The notes beneath the pieces were generated by a model that saw nothing but the letters and a program-made list of their open reading frames with translations, did not search any database and had not been told where the DNA came from. 64,000 bases of DNA from Mucilaginibacter phyllosphaerae (lineage in GTDB: Bacteria; Bacteroidota; Bacteroidia; Sphingobacteriales; Sphingobacteriaceae): assembly GCF_004378255.1 (NCBI RefSeq), contig NZ_SNQG01000007.1, positions 62,001 to 126,000 of the forward strand. The letters are read 5' to 3'. The first letter of the stretch is position 1, and each line of letters starts with the position of its first letter. Shown in pieces: positions 26,635 to 34,973 of the stretch. The translations under genes were made by a program, and so were the position numbers.

Positions 26635-27525
26635 ATCGTTTGCTGCGCGGTAGGTATTACAATGTGCTTCTACAATGTCTTTTATCTGCGGAGAATAACC
26701 GCCGCCCATACTAACCTGAACAGGTATATTATTTGATTTACACTGCTCAAATACAAACAGATCACGCTGTTTGCAGGCATCTTTACTTAGGGCGAGTTTT
26801 CCTAATTTATCCGATTCAAGTATATCAACACCGGCAAGGTAAAATATAAGATCGGGCTGGTGGTTTGTTATCAAACCGGGTAATGTACTACTCAGCAAGT
26901 TTAAATACTCATTATCCCCTATCCCATCCGCTAACGAAAGGTCCAGGTCTGATCGTTCTTTTCTGAATGGGAAATTCTTATCGCCATGCATAGAGAAAGT
27001 GAACACACGCGGCTCATCTTTAAAGATCTGTGCTGTGCCATTACCCTGGTGTACATCTAAATCAACAATTAAGATCCGTTTAGCTAAATTATTATTTAAC
27101 AAATAGTTAGCGGCTATTGCCTGGTCATTTAGCATACAAAAGCCTTCGCCCCAGTTGGTACCTGCATGGTGCGTCCCTCCTGCTGCGTTAAAGGCAACGC
27201 CATATTCAAAGGCATAAAGGCATCCATCAATAGTACCCTGCGCTATACGCACCTCCCGCTCAACAAGTTGTGCCGAAAGTGGGAACCCAATTCTTCGCTG
27301 TTCCTTCGATGATAGTGTTAAATCGCGTAATTGCTGCCAGTAATTTGCATCGTGGGTAAGTAAAATGTTCTCTTCATCAACAGATACCGGCGAAAACAAG
27401 TTAGACTGCGTAATAACGCCTTCATGGAGTAGCTGGCCGGGAATCAGTTCGTACTTTAACATCGGGAAACGATGCCCCGGAGGCAACGGGTGGGCATATA
27501 TAGGGTCGAAGGCTATTTTAAGCAT
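26623..27525 (-). CDS. Histone deacetylase-family (AcuC-like) hydrolase
   Basis: 300 residues. Zn-site and catalytic residues of the HDAC fold are visible: GGTHHAGTNWGEGFC (paired His), DLDVHQGNGTAQIF (Zn Asp/His) and LAGVDILESDKLGKL (second Zn Asp). A GGGYS loop lies near the end. Bacterial members deacetylate small acetyl-amines, polyamines or acetyl-lysine on proteins; the substrate here is unknown. The start is five bases after the bestrophin stop, so kynU, bestrophin and this gene form one minus-strand run. Confidence 0.88.
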   Translation of the reverse strand: MLKIAFDPIYAHPLPPGHRFPMLKYELIPGQLLHEGVITQSNLFSPVSVDEENILLTHDANYWQQLRDLTLSSKEQRRIGFPLSAQLVEREVRIAQGTIDGCLYAFEYGVAFNAAGGTHHAGTNWGEGFCMLNDQAIAANYLLNNNLAKRILIVDLDVHQGNGTAQIFKDEPRVFTFSMHGDKNFPFRKERSDLDLSLADGIGDNEYLNLLSSTLPGLITNHQPDLIFYLAGVDILESDKLGKLALSKDACKQRDLFVFEQCKSNNIPVQVSMGGGYSPQIKDIVEAHCNTYRAANDLYF

Positions 27526-27530
27526 AATGG

Positions 27531-28388
27531 CTATTCGGCAAAGATCTCGCCAACATGCTTTTCAATATTTTCGCAGATGTTGTTCAGCGGCAGGTCATTG
27601 GCATCATACCCAAATGGGTCTTCTATCTCTTCGGCTATCAATTCAATGCTGGCAAAAACAAATAGTATAAAACCAATTATCGGCATAATAAAATACTTCA
27701 GATCAAAGGCCCAGGTAAAAGGCAGGGTCATGATATAAGTAAAGATAAATTTTTTGATAAACACGCTGTAGGAGAAAGGTATAGGCGTTTTCCTGATACG
27801 TTCGCAACCGCCGCAAATATCTGTAAATGAGGTGATTTCTGTGGTTATACTGATTAATTGCTCGGGGTTTATCTGCCCTTCTTTGTTTAAACGATAAATA
27901 TTTTTGATGATGGCGGATGCCACCTGGTTAGGCACATGCTTACTGCCGTCTGTCGGCAAAATGGTTTGGTCGCCGGGTACGTATTCATCACGCAGATGAT
28001 CCCTTAACGATCTGGCATATAGCGGTATAGCATAGTTAAAAAATACGGCGTCCTTATCGCTAATCAAGTGTTTTAGCTTGATGGCCAGGTTGCGGCTATT
28101 ATTGGTTAGGCTACCCCAGATCTTGCGGCCCTCCCACCAGCGGTCATAAGCCGAATTAATGCGGAATGCCAGCAGTAAAGAGAATACAAAACCAATGGTT
28201 TGATGCACATAGATCACCTTACGCAGGATACTGGTTTCCTCCAGTTTCCAAAAATCGATCAGTAAAAAGGTTATGGCGCCTGCATATAAGCTAACCGATA
28301 GCATCAGCGGGAAAAGTTCACGCAACGTATCCGCCTTGTTAAACCTGAATATAAGCGAGAACCATTGCCTGGTGTTGTAGTATATCAT
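27531..28388 (-). CDS. Bestrophin-family anion channel
   Basis: 285 residues. The N-terminus MIYYNTRQWFSLIFRFNKAD and the segment SAYDRWWEGRKIWGSLTNNSR are characteristic of bacterial bestrophins (formerly UPF0187), pentameric chloride or cation channels. Several hydrophobic helices flank a long cytoplasmic part, and the C-terminal DPFGYDANDLPL is conserved. It lies 19 bases after kynU with no recognised functional link. Confidence 0.9.
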   Translation of the reverse strand: MIYYNTRQWFSLIFRFNKADTLRELFPLMLSVSLYAGAITFLLIDFWKLEETSILRKVIYVHQTIGFVFSLLLAFRINSAYDRWWEGRKIWGSLTNNSRNLAIKLKHLISDKDAVFFNYAIPLYARSLRDHLRDEYVPGDQTILPTDGSKHVPNQVASAIIKNIYRLNKEGQINPEQLISITTEITSFTDICGGCERIRKTPIPFSYSVFIKKFIFTYIMTLPFTWAFDLKYFIMPIIGFILFVFASIELIAEEIEDPFGYDANDLPLNNICENIEKHVGEIFAE

Positions 28389-28407
28389 TTTGCACTATTT
28401 AACGACC

Positions 28408-29682
28408 TTAAATCGCCCTAAAAAGACTTTCAGACGCCCTGTAAACGTCGACATATGAGTTATAAAGCGGCACGGGGCTCAAACGGATCACATCCGGTTC
28501 GCGCCAGTCGCCAATCACCCCATTTTGGGCCAGGTAATTGAATATCTCTTTTGCCTTGCGCTTGCAAACTACAGATAGCTGGCAGCCGCGCCGGCTATTA
28601 TCTGCCGGGGTGATAATATGGTAAACTTCTTCACCATGCTTTTTGTTCACTTCGCTGATCAGGTATTCCAGGTAGCCGGTAAGTAACTCACTTTTAGCCC
28701 GGAGCGCCTGCAAACCGCCTGCACGCTCAAAAATATCCAATGATGCGCGGTGAAGGGCCATCAGGATAATAGGGCTGGTGCTTACATTCCAGCCTTCTGC
28801 CCCATTTTCGGGCTCAAAACCGGGCGCCATCAGGAATTGCTTATCGCGGCGGTAACCCCACCAGCCGGCAAAGCGGTTTAGTGAGGTATCGGTAAAATGC
28901 TTTTCGTGCACAAAGATGCCACTGATACCACCCGGGCCGGAATTCATATATTTGTATGAACACCAGCAGGCAAAATCAGCGCCCCAATCATGTAGTTTCA
29001 AAGGTACGTTGCCGGCAGCATGCGCCAGATCAAACCCAACCATGGCCCCTGCCGCGTGCCCGGCCCTGGCAATGGCCTCCAGATCAAAAAACTGACCTGT
29101 ATAATAATTTATGCCGCTAAATAGCACCAGTGCCAGTTCATCGGCATTATCTGTTATCTGCTTTAATATATCTTCGGTACGCAGGGTGGTTTCGCCTGCA
29201 CGCGGGGCTACCTCTATTACAGCACCATTTGGGTCAAAACCGTGGAAACGAACCTGGCTTTCAACCGCATATTGATCTGACGGGAAGGCGCCCGCCTCCA
29301 TTAGTATTTTGTATCTTTTACCTGTTGGTTTATAGAAACTTACCATCAGTAAATGAAGATTTACTGTAAGTGAATTCATTACTGTGATTTCGGTTTGTTT
29401 GGCGCCGAGCAGGTTGGATAAAGCCGGCAGCAATTGCTTATGGTAATTAAGCCACGGCTCATCCCCCGTAAACCAGCCCTCTACCGCGTTAGTCTCCCAG
29501 GCGTTCAACTGATCCTGAATGTATTTTTTGGCCGACCGGGGCTGCAGGCCTAATGAGTTGCCGCATAAATAAACGGCATCTTCCCCATTATGTTTCGGGA
29601 TCAAAAACTCGCTCCGGAAACTTCTTAAAGCATCCTGTTCATCCAGCTGTAAAGCAAATTGTAAGTTGTCCTGGTAAATCAT
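28408..29682 (-). CDS. kynU: Kynureninase
   Basis: 424 residues, full length. It is a PLP enzyme of the aminotransferase-V fold. YLCGNSLGLQPRSA near the N-terminus, GFDLAHAAGNVPL, and the PLP-lysine region CSYKYMNSGPGGISG are diagnostic. It cleaves kynurenine (or 3-hydroxykynurenine) to anthranilate (or 3-hydroxyanthranilate) and alanine, in tryptophan breakdown or the aerobic route to NAD. No other kyn genes are in the window. Confidence 0.94.
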   Translation of the reverse strand: MIYQDNLQFALQLDEQDALRSFRSEFLIPKHNGEDAVYLCGNSLGLQPRSAKKYIQDQLNAWETNAVEGWFTGDEPWLNYHKQLLPALSNLLGAKQTEITVMNSLTVNLHLLMVSFYKPTGKRYKILMEAGAFPSDQYAVESQVRFHGFDPNGAVIEVAPRAGETTLRTEDILKQITDNADELALVLFSGINYYTGQFFDLEAIARAGHAAGAMVGFDLAHAAGNVPLKLHDWGADFACWCSYKYMNSGPGGISGIFVHEKHFTDTSLNRFAGWWGYRRDKQFLMAPGFEPENGAEGWNVSTSPIILMALHRASLDIFERAGGLQALRAKSELLTGYLEYLISEVNKKHGEEVYHIITPADNSRRGCQLSVVCKRKAKEIFNYLAQNGVIGDWREPDVIRLSPVPLYNSYVDVYRASESLFRAI

Positions 29683-29733
29683 CGGTCAATATTACAAAAA
29701 AGCTGTTTGTTATATATCATTTAATTGAAACAC

Positions 29734-29763
29734 AAAAGCCACAGGGCTATCCCCATGGCTTTT
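29734..29763 (-). terminator. Intrinsic terminator of the general-stress-protein gene
   Basis: AAAAGCCA pairs with TGGCTTTT, with an inner GGG/CCC pair around CTAT. It is symmetric, and on the minus strand it follows the gene at 29794. Confidence 0.8.
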
Positions 29764-29793
29764 GCAGAAAAACTATTAGTACTTAAAAGAATA

Positions 29794-30291
29794 TTACAGG
29801 TCTATTTTACCGTGTTTACCCTCATCGTATTGTTTACCGCCAACAACAGCTTTCAGCATGTTAAACAACACTACCATACTGCTGCTGCTGCTATCCCAGT
29901 ACTCGGCATCGGTTGGTTTAACTTTTAAAAGGATCAGTTTGGGGTCGTCTACACCTTCGGGGAAGAAAGCCTGGATAAACGGATTCCACAATTCCTTCAT
30001 TTTTGCTTTATCATCCACCAGTTCGGCTTCGGCAACAACGCTTAAATAAGTATGATTCTTAACATCCGAGTAGGTTAATGATACGGTGTTTTCTACCGAG
30101 ATCTCGCTCGCTTTTGGCGAGTATTCATTTGTAAAAAACCATATATTACCTTCATTATCCACATCTGCGGTACCCATAGGCCTGCTGTGGAATCCTTTTT
30201 CGGGAGTGTAGGTAGTAAGCATGGCTGTTTTAACCTCGTTCACCTTGTCCTTAAAATATTTAAGGCTCTCTGTTTTTGACCAATCGCTCAT
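29794..30291 (-). CDS. Pyridoxamine 5'-phosphate oxidase-family (general stress protein 26-like)
   Basis: 165 residues with a split-barrel flavin-binding fold. HSRPMGTADVDNEGNIWFFT, VSLTYSDVKNHTYLSVVAEA and the C-terminal segment AEYWDSSSSSMV match the Gsp26/YdaG-like branch, which binds flavin or F420-like cofactors and is not the PLP-making enzyme itself. Substrate unknown. It stands alone with a terminator behind it. Confidence 0.87.
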   Translation of the reverse strand: MSDWSKTESLKYFKDKVNEVKTAMLTTYTPEKGFHSRPMGTADVDNEGNIWFFTNEYSPKASEISVENTVSLTYSDVKNHTYLSVVAEAELVDDKAKMKELWNPFIQAFFPEGVDDPKLILLKVKPTDAEYWDSSSSSMVVLFNMLKAVVGGKQYDEGKHGKIDL

Positions 30292-30333
30292 AGTATGTTT
30301 GTTATATAGATGCAGTATAAACCAACAATAAAA

Positions 30334-30936
30334 TTATTTGTTGGGCTTACTCACATAAATATTTCCTTTAACATAAAAGCGGTAAGGCAGCAGGGCGTCT
30401 TCGCCGGCATAATCAACCCCGATACGCGGGCCGGCAGCTATCTCCTCATCCGGGAAGCTTAAACCCCTGTCCTCTATCCAGATCACTTCGCTTTGCAAAC
30501 TCATGGCGTTGATTTTGCGCGATATACCCAGTGCTTTGGCAACAGACCCCGGGCCTTTGGTGATGTTGGGTTTAAGCGCCTCCATATTGCGCCTTAACAG
30601 CATCGCATCTAAACCATCGGTAGGCTCAATGGCTCGGATCAGAACAACCCTTGGGTCGCCCTCTGTAGAAGCGACTATATTTAGCATTTCGTGAATGCCG
30701 TAACACAAATACACATATATTATCCCGCCCGGCTCAAACATCGTTTTTGTACGGGGTGTTAACTTATTTCCATACGCATGAGCTGCTTTGTCAATAGCCC
30801 CATTATAAGCCTCTGTTTCAACAATGTAACCACCTGTTAAGTCACCATCAATACAGGTAAACAAGTATTTACCCAAAAGGCTTTTTGAAAGTTGCAGAAC
30901 ATCATTATTCTGATAAAATTCAGTAGATAGTTTCAT
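30334..30936 (-). CDS. 3-methyladenine DNA glycosylase (AAG/MPG family)
   Basis: 200 residues, normal for bacterial MPG. GGYIVETEAYNGAIDKAAH has the catalytic Glu and the conserved E-A-Y. RTKTMFEPGGIIYVYLCYG and LNIVASTEGDPRVVLIRAIE complete the fold. It removes alkylated purines from DNA. It lies nine bases behind a methyltransferase-like gene, which overlaps alkB by four bases; the three are almost certainly one operon for alkylation damage. Confidence 0.94.
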   Translation of the reverse strand: MKLSTEFYQNNDVLQLSKSLLGKYLFTCIDGDLTGGYIVETEAYNGAIDKAAHAYGNKLTPRTKTMFEPGGIIYVYLCYGIHEMLNIVASTEGDPRVVLIRAIEPTDGLDAMLLRRNMEALKPNITKGPGSVAKALGISRKINAMSLQSEVIWIEDRGLSFPDEEIAAGPRIGVDYAGEDALLPYRFYVKGNIYVSKPNK

Positions 30937-30945
30937 TCTCCAAGT

Positions 30946-31818
30946 TTACTTTCTTAAAACCAAAGTATAATAATTGATCACTCTGCGCGGCCATAGTTTA
31001 TTCGTATTATTTAAAAAGTTACTTATTATTATATCCGGCATCGTATTCACAACTTCAGATGCGTTATGGTGAAATTCGCTTCCAATCGGGGTAATTATAT
31101 TAGCTTCATCTATGGTGATCTGAAAATCAGCTAAAAGCTTTAAAGCAGAAATATAATTAGACAGTTCTATAAATATCATCAAGGCTCCCGGCTTTAATAA
31201 ACTAAATATATGCGCCAGGTTGGCCATTACCAGATCATAATGTTTGGAGCTGATTTCATTTAAACAATTCTGAAATACAACAATATCAAATAGCGGTATC
31301 AGGCTATTAACTTTAACAGGAATCTCTACCGTTATATCAAAAGGATGCCCGCCTAACAGAAGTTTTTGGCCGTTGTTTAAAAATGCAGGGAGAATTTTGT
31401 CGCGGTTTATATGCCTGGTATATTCCCAGCCGCCTGCATTAATATCAAAGGAAACAAACCTAAAATCATTTATTGGCAGGTTGTTAGCTAAGGCAAACTG
31501 TATTATGCCATAAGCCTCGGGGCACGAGCCCGAACCAAATAAACCGCACCTTAAAATTTCTGCGGGCAGGTTTATATCTCTGTCCGCCAAATTATCTAAA
31601 ACCAGCCCTATCAGTTCACTATACTGTGGAAAATAACGTAAAAAATATGCCGCCTGGGTTAACCTGTCCGAATAATTTACAGATACCTTTTCATTTCTGT
31701 ATGCATCCCATAAATTCTTGGCCGGGATTTTTAACGATGTTAAATAAGCTTGTTTCTCGGCGTCTGTGTTGGCATTATTCAGTTCAAATAACGCATCCAG
31801 CATCAATGGATAGATCAT
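30946..31818 (-). CDS. Methyltransferase-like protein of unknown function in an alkylation-repair operon
   Basis: 290 residues. No named family is recognised with confidence. A Rossmann-type class I methyltransferase is suggested by CGLFGSGSCPEAYG (motif I), FVSFDINAGGWEY (acidic residue after strand 2) and FDIVVFQNCLNEIS (motif IV position). The all-helical N-terminal 90 residues include YSDRLTQAAYFLRYFPQYSE. It overlaps alkB by four bases and precedes the glycosylase by nine, so its role is presumably tied to DNA or RNA alkylation. The motif I glycines are not a perfect GxGxG, so cofactor binding is unproven. Confidence 0.6.
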   Translation of the reverse strand: MIYPLMLDALFELNNANTDAEKQAYLTSLKIPAKNLWDAYRNEKVSVNYSDRLTQAAYFLRYFPQYSELIGLVLDNLADRDINLPAEILRCGLFGSGSCPEAYGIIQFALANNLPINDFRFVSFDINAGGWEYTRHINRDKILPAFLNNGQKLLLGGHPFDITVEIPVKVNSLIPLFDIVVFQNCLNEISSKHYDLVMANLAHIFSLLKPGALMIFIELSNYISALKLLADFQITIDEANIITPIGSEFHHNASEVVNTMPDIIISNFLNNTNKLWPRRVINYYTLVLRK

Positions 31819-32441
31819 TTGATTACCCTGAAAGTTAAATTGATCCTTGGTTTCAGGTCCCTGCTTGTTTTGGGGATCTCATGCTCCCATTTATGTTGTG
31901 TTTCGCCTTTCATCAATAAAAAACTACCGTGAGAAAGTTGTATTTTTTCAACAAGCGATTTATCTTGCAGGTTTCTTAATTTAAAAGTTCTTTCCTCGCC
32001 AAAACTTACCGAGCCTATGGTAGGATTAATTCCCAGTTCTTTTTCATTATCGCAATGCCAGGATACACTATCTTTCCCATTTCGATAAAGATTTAACAAT
32101 ACACTCGAAAAATTAACCTTAGCTATTTCTTCAATTTTATTTTTTATTTCTAATAACTCCGGAGACCAGGGATTGGGCGCCATAGGTATGCCGGAATATT
32201 TGTAAGGCTTATCCGTATCCCCATACCATGCAGTCAGCCGAGGCAGGTCCATCAGTTTTCCATAAAAAACAATTTTGTCCTGCTGCCATTTGATATTCCC
32301 ATACAAATCTTTATAAAGCCTGTCACTATCTGCTTTGCTAAAAAAGGCTGGATAAAACAGCGCTTCTCCTTCTTTTGGAAGAATATTTTGCCCCGGTTTT
32401 TTTTGAGGCTCCGATGCTTCAAATAATGATAATGTTGTCAT
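31815..32441 (-). CDS. alkB: AlkB-like Fe(II)/2-oxoglutarate dioxygenase
   Basis: 208 residues. The iron facial triad is visible as H129-x-D131 (SVSWHCDNEKELG) and H187 (HKWEHEIPK). The 2-oxoglutarate arginines R199 and R205 lie in PRINLTFR at the C-terminus. It oxidatively removes methyl groups from 1-methyladenine and 3-methylcytosine in DNA or RNA. By length and the IPMAPNPWSPELL segment it looks closest to the ALKBH2/3-like short bacterial type. It is first gene of the alkB-methyltransferase-glycosylase operon. Confidence 0.93.
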   Translation of the reverse strand: MTTLSLFEASEPQKKPGQNILPKEGEALFYPAFFSKADSDRLYKDLYGNIKWQQDKIVFYGKLMDLPRLTAWYGDTDKPYKYSGIPMAPNPWSPELLEIKNKIEEIAKVNFSSVLLNLYRNGKDSVSWHCDNEKELGINPTIGSVSFGEERTFKLRNLQDKSLVEKIQLSHGSFLLMKGETQHKWEHEIPKTSRDLKPRINLTFRVIK

Positions 32442-32499
32442 ATAGATGAATTGTAATACAATGTAAAGAATATAAAAAGCCTAACAAAATTTCATTGTA

Positions 32500-33150
32500 T
32501 TATTTCAGGATACCGGCCAGCAGGACGTTTATTTCATCAGCCCTGTCAAACACCATAATGTGGGTGCCGCCTTTAATAACTGCTGTGGGGTTTTTAATGT
32601 TTTGGTAAGGGAAAACCAAGTCCTTATCGCCAATGATATGATAGAGGTTGGAGACCTCCGCATCGTTTTTCCAGTAGAGCACGGCGCGCATGGCCCATTT
32701 CAAAAATACAGGCGAAGAATTACGCAGCATACTTTTAAACAAAGCCAGATCTTCGGCACTCATACTGCCAAACATAGGCTTAACCAGGAAACCCAGATAA
32801 GTTATTAATTTACCGGGGATAGCCCTGTACACCGGTAGCCCTCTGAATAATTTAAAGTACCAGGGGGCTTCGCTGTCGGCTTTAATGCTTGATATCAGGA
32901 TCACCTTGGCAAGTTTTACACGTTTGGCAATTTCTACAGCTAACATCCCACCTAAGGATACCCCGATCACAATGGAGTTATCCTTTATATAAAATTGATC
33001 TATAAGGCTTTGTGCATAATCACTTAAAGTATCTGAAACGTCCGGGATCAGCCAGTTTACCAGTACTTCATCATACCCGGCAGGCAATTTTATGTTTTTA
33101 TACAGACGGCTATCGGCCCCTAAACCGGCTATCAAAAATATTTTAGGCAT
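32500..33150 (-). CDS. Alpha/beta hydrolase
   Basis: 216 residues. An alpha/beta-hydrolase fold is indicated by the nucleophile elbow VIGVSLGGMLA (Ser), a late IGDKDLVFP (Asp) and GGTHIMVFD (His). Substrate unknown. Its start overlaps the last eight bases of msrC, so the two are co-translated, perhaps for repair or turnover of oxidised compounds, though that link is only positional. Confidence 0.82.
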   Translation of the reverse strand: MPKIFLIAGLGADSRLYKNIKLPAGYDEVLVNWLIPDVSDTLSDYAQSLIDQFYIKDNSIVIGVSLGGMLAVEIAKRVKLAKVILISSIKADSEAPWYFKLFRGLPVYRAIPGKLITYLGFLVKPMFGSMSAEDLALFKSMLRNSSPVFLKWAMRAVLYWKNDAEVSNLYHIIGDKDLVFPYQNIKNPTAVIKGGTHIMVFDRADEINVLLAGILK

Positions 33151-33625
33151 TGAATTTAATTAAGCCGATGATCTGGTTAAGGTACCGGGCATCTGTTTCA
33201 TCAAACTCATTCAATGCCGAACTATCCACATCCAGTACACCAATAACCTCGTTGCGGTGTGTAAGCGGTAATACGATCTCTGACCGCGACAACGAACTGC
33301 AGGCAATATGCCCCGGGAATTCTTCTACATCGGGCACTATCAGCGTTTCGGCCTTAGCCCATGCCGTGCCGCATACGCCCCTGCCTTTGGCAATGCGCGT
33401 GCAGGCAACAGGGCCCTGAAAGGGACCTAAAACCAGTTCATCCTGCTTTACCAGGTAAAAGCCTACCCAAAACCAGTTAAACTGCTCTTTAAGCGCTGCA
33501 GCAATATTTGCCAGGTTTGCCACCAGGTCGGTTTCACCATAAAGTAAAGCCTCTATCTGTGGAATAAGCGATTGATAACGCTCCTTTTTATTAGCTGATG
33601 CTATGATTTGTAAATCCTCTGCCAT
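33143..33625 (-). CDS. msrC: Free methionine-(R)-sulfoxide reductase (GAF domain)
   Basis: 160 residues forming one GAF domain. The three functional cysteines of the fRMsr family are present at C75 (VACTRI), C85 (GVCGTAWA) and C109 (HIACSS), with the conserved EIVLPLTHRNEVIGVLDVDS. It reduces free methionine-R-sulfoxide with thioredoxin. Its ATG lies four bases after a TACATTTG promoter box, predicting a leaderless transcript. A hydrolase overlaps its 3' end. Confidence 0.92.
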   Translation of the reverse strand: MAEDLQIIASANKKERYQSLIPQIEALLYGETDLVANLANIAAALKEQFNWFWVGFYLVKQDELVLGPFQGPVACTRIAKGRGVCGTAWAKAETLIVPDVEEFPGHIACSSLSRSEIVLPLTHRNEVIGVLDVDSSALNEFDETDARYLNQIIGLIKFNA

Positions 33626-33629
33626 AAAG

Positions 33630-33637
33630 CAAATGTA
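33630..33637 (-). promoter_or_regulatory. -7 box of msrC, leaderless spacing
   Basis: TACATTTG on the minus strand ends four bases before the msrC ATG at 33625. No TTG is seen at the expected distance, so only half of the promoter is supported. Confidence 0.4.
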
Positions 33638-33685
33638 ACGTGCCTGTGTGGAAAGTAAATAAGTTAAATCTCATATTTAAAATTT

Positions 33686-33693
33686 TATTTTCG
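33686..33693 (+). promoter_or_regulatory. -7 box of the CrtA-like gene, leaderless spacing
   Basis: TATTTTCG (TAnnTTyG) ends seven bases before the ATG at 33701. It is divergent from the msrC box 49 bases away. Confidence 0.35.
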
Positions 33694-33700
33694 CAGGTAT

Positions 33701-34399
33701 ATGATCGTTAGCCTCACTATAGTGCGTTACCGTAAAGCTTTAATCCCTTTTGCGCTGCTGGCCATGGCGGTACACCGGCTGCCCATGTGGCTGCAGCAGG
33801 GCTGCAGCTTTTGGAAATTACTGGGCAGCGGCCGCAACGGCACGTTCGACCTGCAGCCCGACTGGCAGCAATGGGGCCTGTTAGCCGTATGGGATGACCG
33901 TGATGCTTACCAGCGCTTTACCAAAACTTCTGTTATAAAAAAATGGTGGAACACTTTAGCCACGGAAAGCTGGACCCTTTTATGCGAACCCATGCAAAGC
34001 CATGGCCAATGGGACGGCAGGGAGCCATTTGGTAAGCCAAACGAAAAGATCGCAAACGGGCCAATGGCTGTGCTTACCCGCGCCACCATTAAAATGGGCC
34101 GGCTTAAAAATTTCTGGTCGCATGTGGATGAGGTGGCCAACCTGATGGTTAATGCACCCGGTTATATTACCTCTTTTGGGGTTGGCGAAGCGCCGGTGTT
34201 TCGGCAGGCCACCTTCTCGGTGTGGGAGAGCTTTGAGCAAATGAAAGCTTTTGCCTATGGCAGTAAACAACACGCCGAAGTAATTAAAAAAACACGCAGC
34301 GAAGGCTGGTACAGCGAAGAACTTTTTGCCCGTTTCCGGATCATAGAGAGCAGCGGTACGATCAACGGAACTGACCCATTAGCCGGCTTAATCAAATAG
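33701..34399 (+). CDS. Spheroidene-monooxygenase-like (CrtA-like) protein
   Basis: 232 residues. The start ITIVRYRKALIPFALLAMAV-like segment (SLTIVRYRKALIPFALLAMA here), the GLLAVWDDRDAYQRF and YITSFGVGEAP patterns, and FARFRIIESSGTINGTDPL at the end resemble CrtA-type proteins of Bacteroidota. CrtA adds oxygen to carotenoids in phototrophs. Here no other carotenoid genes are near, so a different heme- or dimeric-alpha/beta-barrel-type oxygenase role is possible. It is followed nine bases later by an 82-residue conserved-looking gene. Confidence 0.65.
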   Translation: MIVSLTIVRYRKALIPFALLAMAVHRLPMWLQQGCSFWKLLGSGRNGTFDLQPDWQQWGLLAVWDDRDAYQRFTKTSVIKKWWNTLATESWTLLCEPMQSHGQWDGREPFGKPNEKIANGPMAVLTRATIKMGRLKNFWSHVDEVANLMVNAPGYITSFGVGEAPVFRQATFSVWESFEQMKAFAYGSKQHAEVIKKTRSEGWYSEELFARFRIIESSGTINGTDPLAGLIK

Positions 34400-34408
34400 A
34401 ATTACGTT

Positions 34409-34657
34409 ATGAGAATAATTGCAGAATTACCCCACCCGGATTTTAAGATCTCCATCCTCAGCATGAACCAAAAGTTTATTGTAAAGATAGAACAAGGCAC
34501 GCTGGAGCAAACCTACAAGATCCCTGATATGGACCTGACCGAAGGTGTGAACAGCGTTTTTGAATTACTAGATGAACCGTTTTTAAAAACGGTTTCGGCC
34601 CGATTTGCCGAGATGGGTAAAGACTTTAGGGAAAGCTATTACAGGTATAATTATTAG
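34409..34657 (+). CDS. Small hypothetical protein (82 residues)
   Basis: 82 residues, no signal peptide or membrane segment. It begins MRIIAELPHPDFKISILSMN and ends with an aromatic RESYYRYNY. Codon use resembles the neighbours, and it sits nine bases after the CrtA-like gene, which supports a real co-transcribed gene. I do not recognise a family. Confidence 0.65.
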   Translation: MRIIAELPHPDFKISILSMNQKFIVKIEQGTLEQTYKIPDMDLTEGVNSVFELLDEPFLKTVSARFAEMGKDFRESYYRYNY

Positions 34658-34973
34658 TAGAGTTGAATTTTATAAATACTTGTAATACATATATTTATAA
34701 AAATTAAAAATCTAAACCAAATTATATTTGGTAATATTTTATGTGTAATTAAACATTCCTAATCTCGGTGTCGATATCATTTATAAATACCCATAATATA
34801 TAAAATACATAAATAATTGATAATTAATTATTTATAGGATAAAAAACAATCAAACAAAATTATATTTGGCAGAATATTAGGGCCATTTAGGGCTACTATA
34901 TATCTAAAAAACCTTAAGCCGTTTTAAATTTGGTAAACAAATTACACCAACACAATAAGTTAAACAGACCGCA
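34658..34973. other. AT-rich intergenic region with a duplicated CAAATTATATTTGG-like element
   Basis: 316 bases without a gene. CCAAATTATATTTGG (34717-34731, a palindrome) and a near copy at 34855-34869 both contain TATATTTG, a possible -7 box. A third TAAATTTGG lies near 34925. No ORF over a few codons, no terminator and no RNA gene is visible. Confidence 0.55.
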
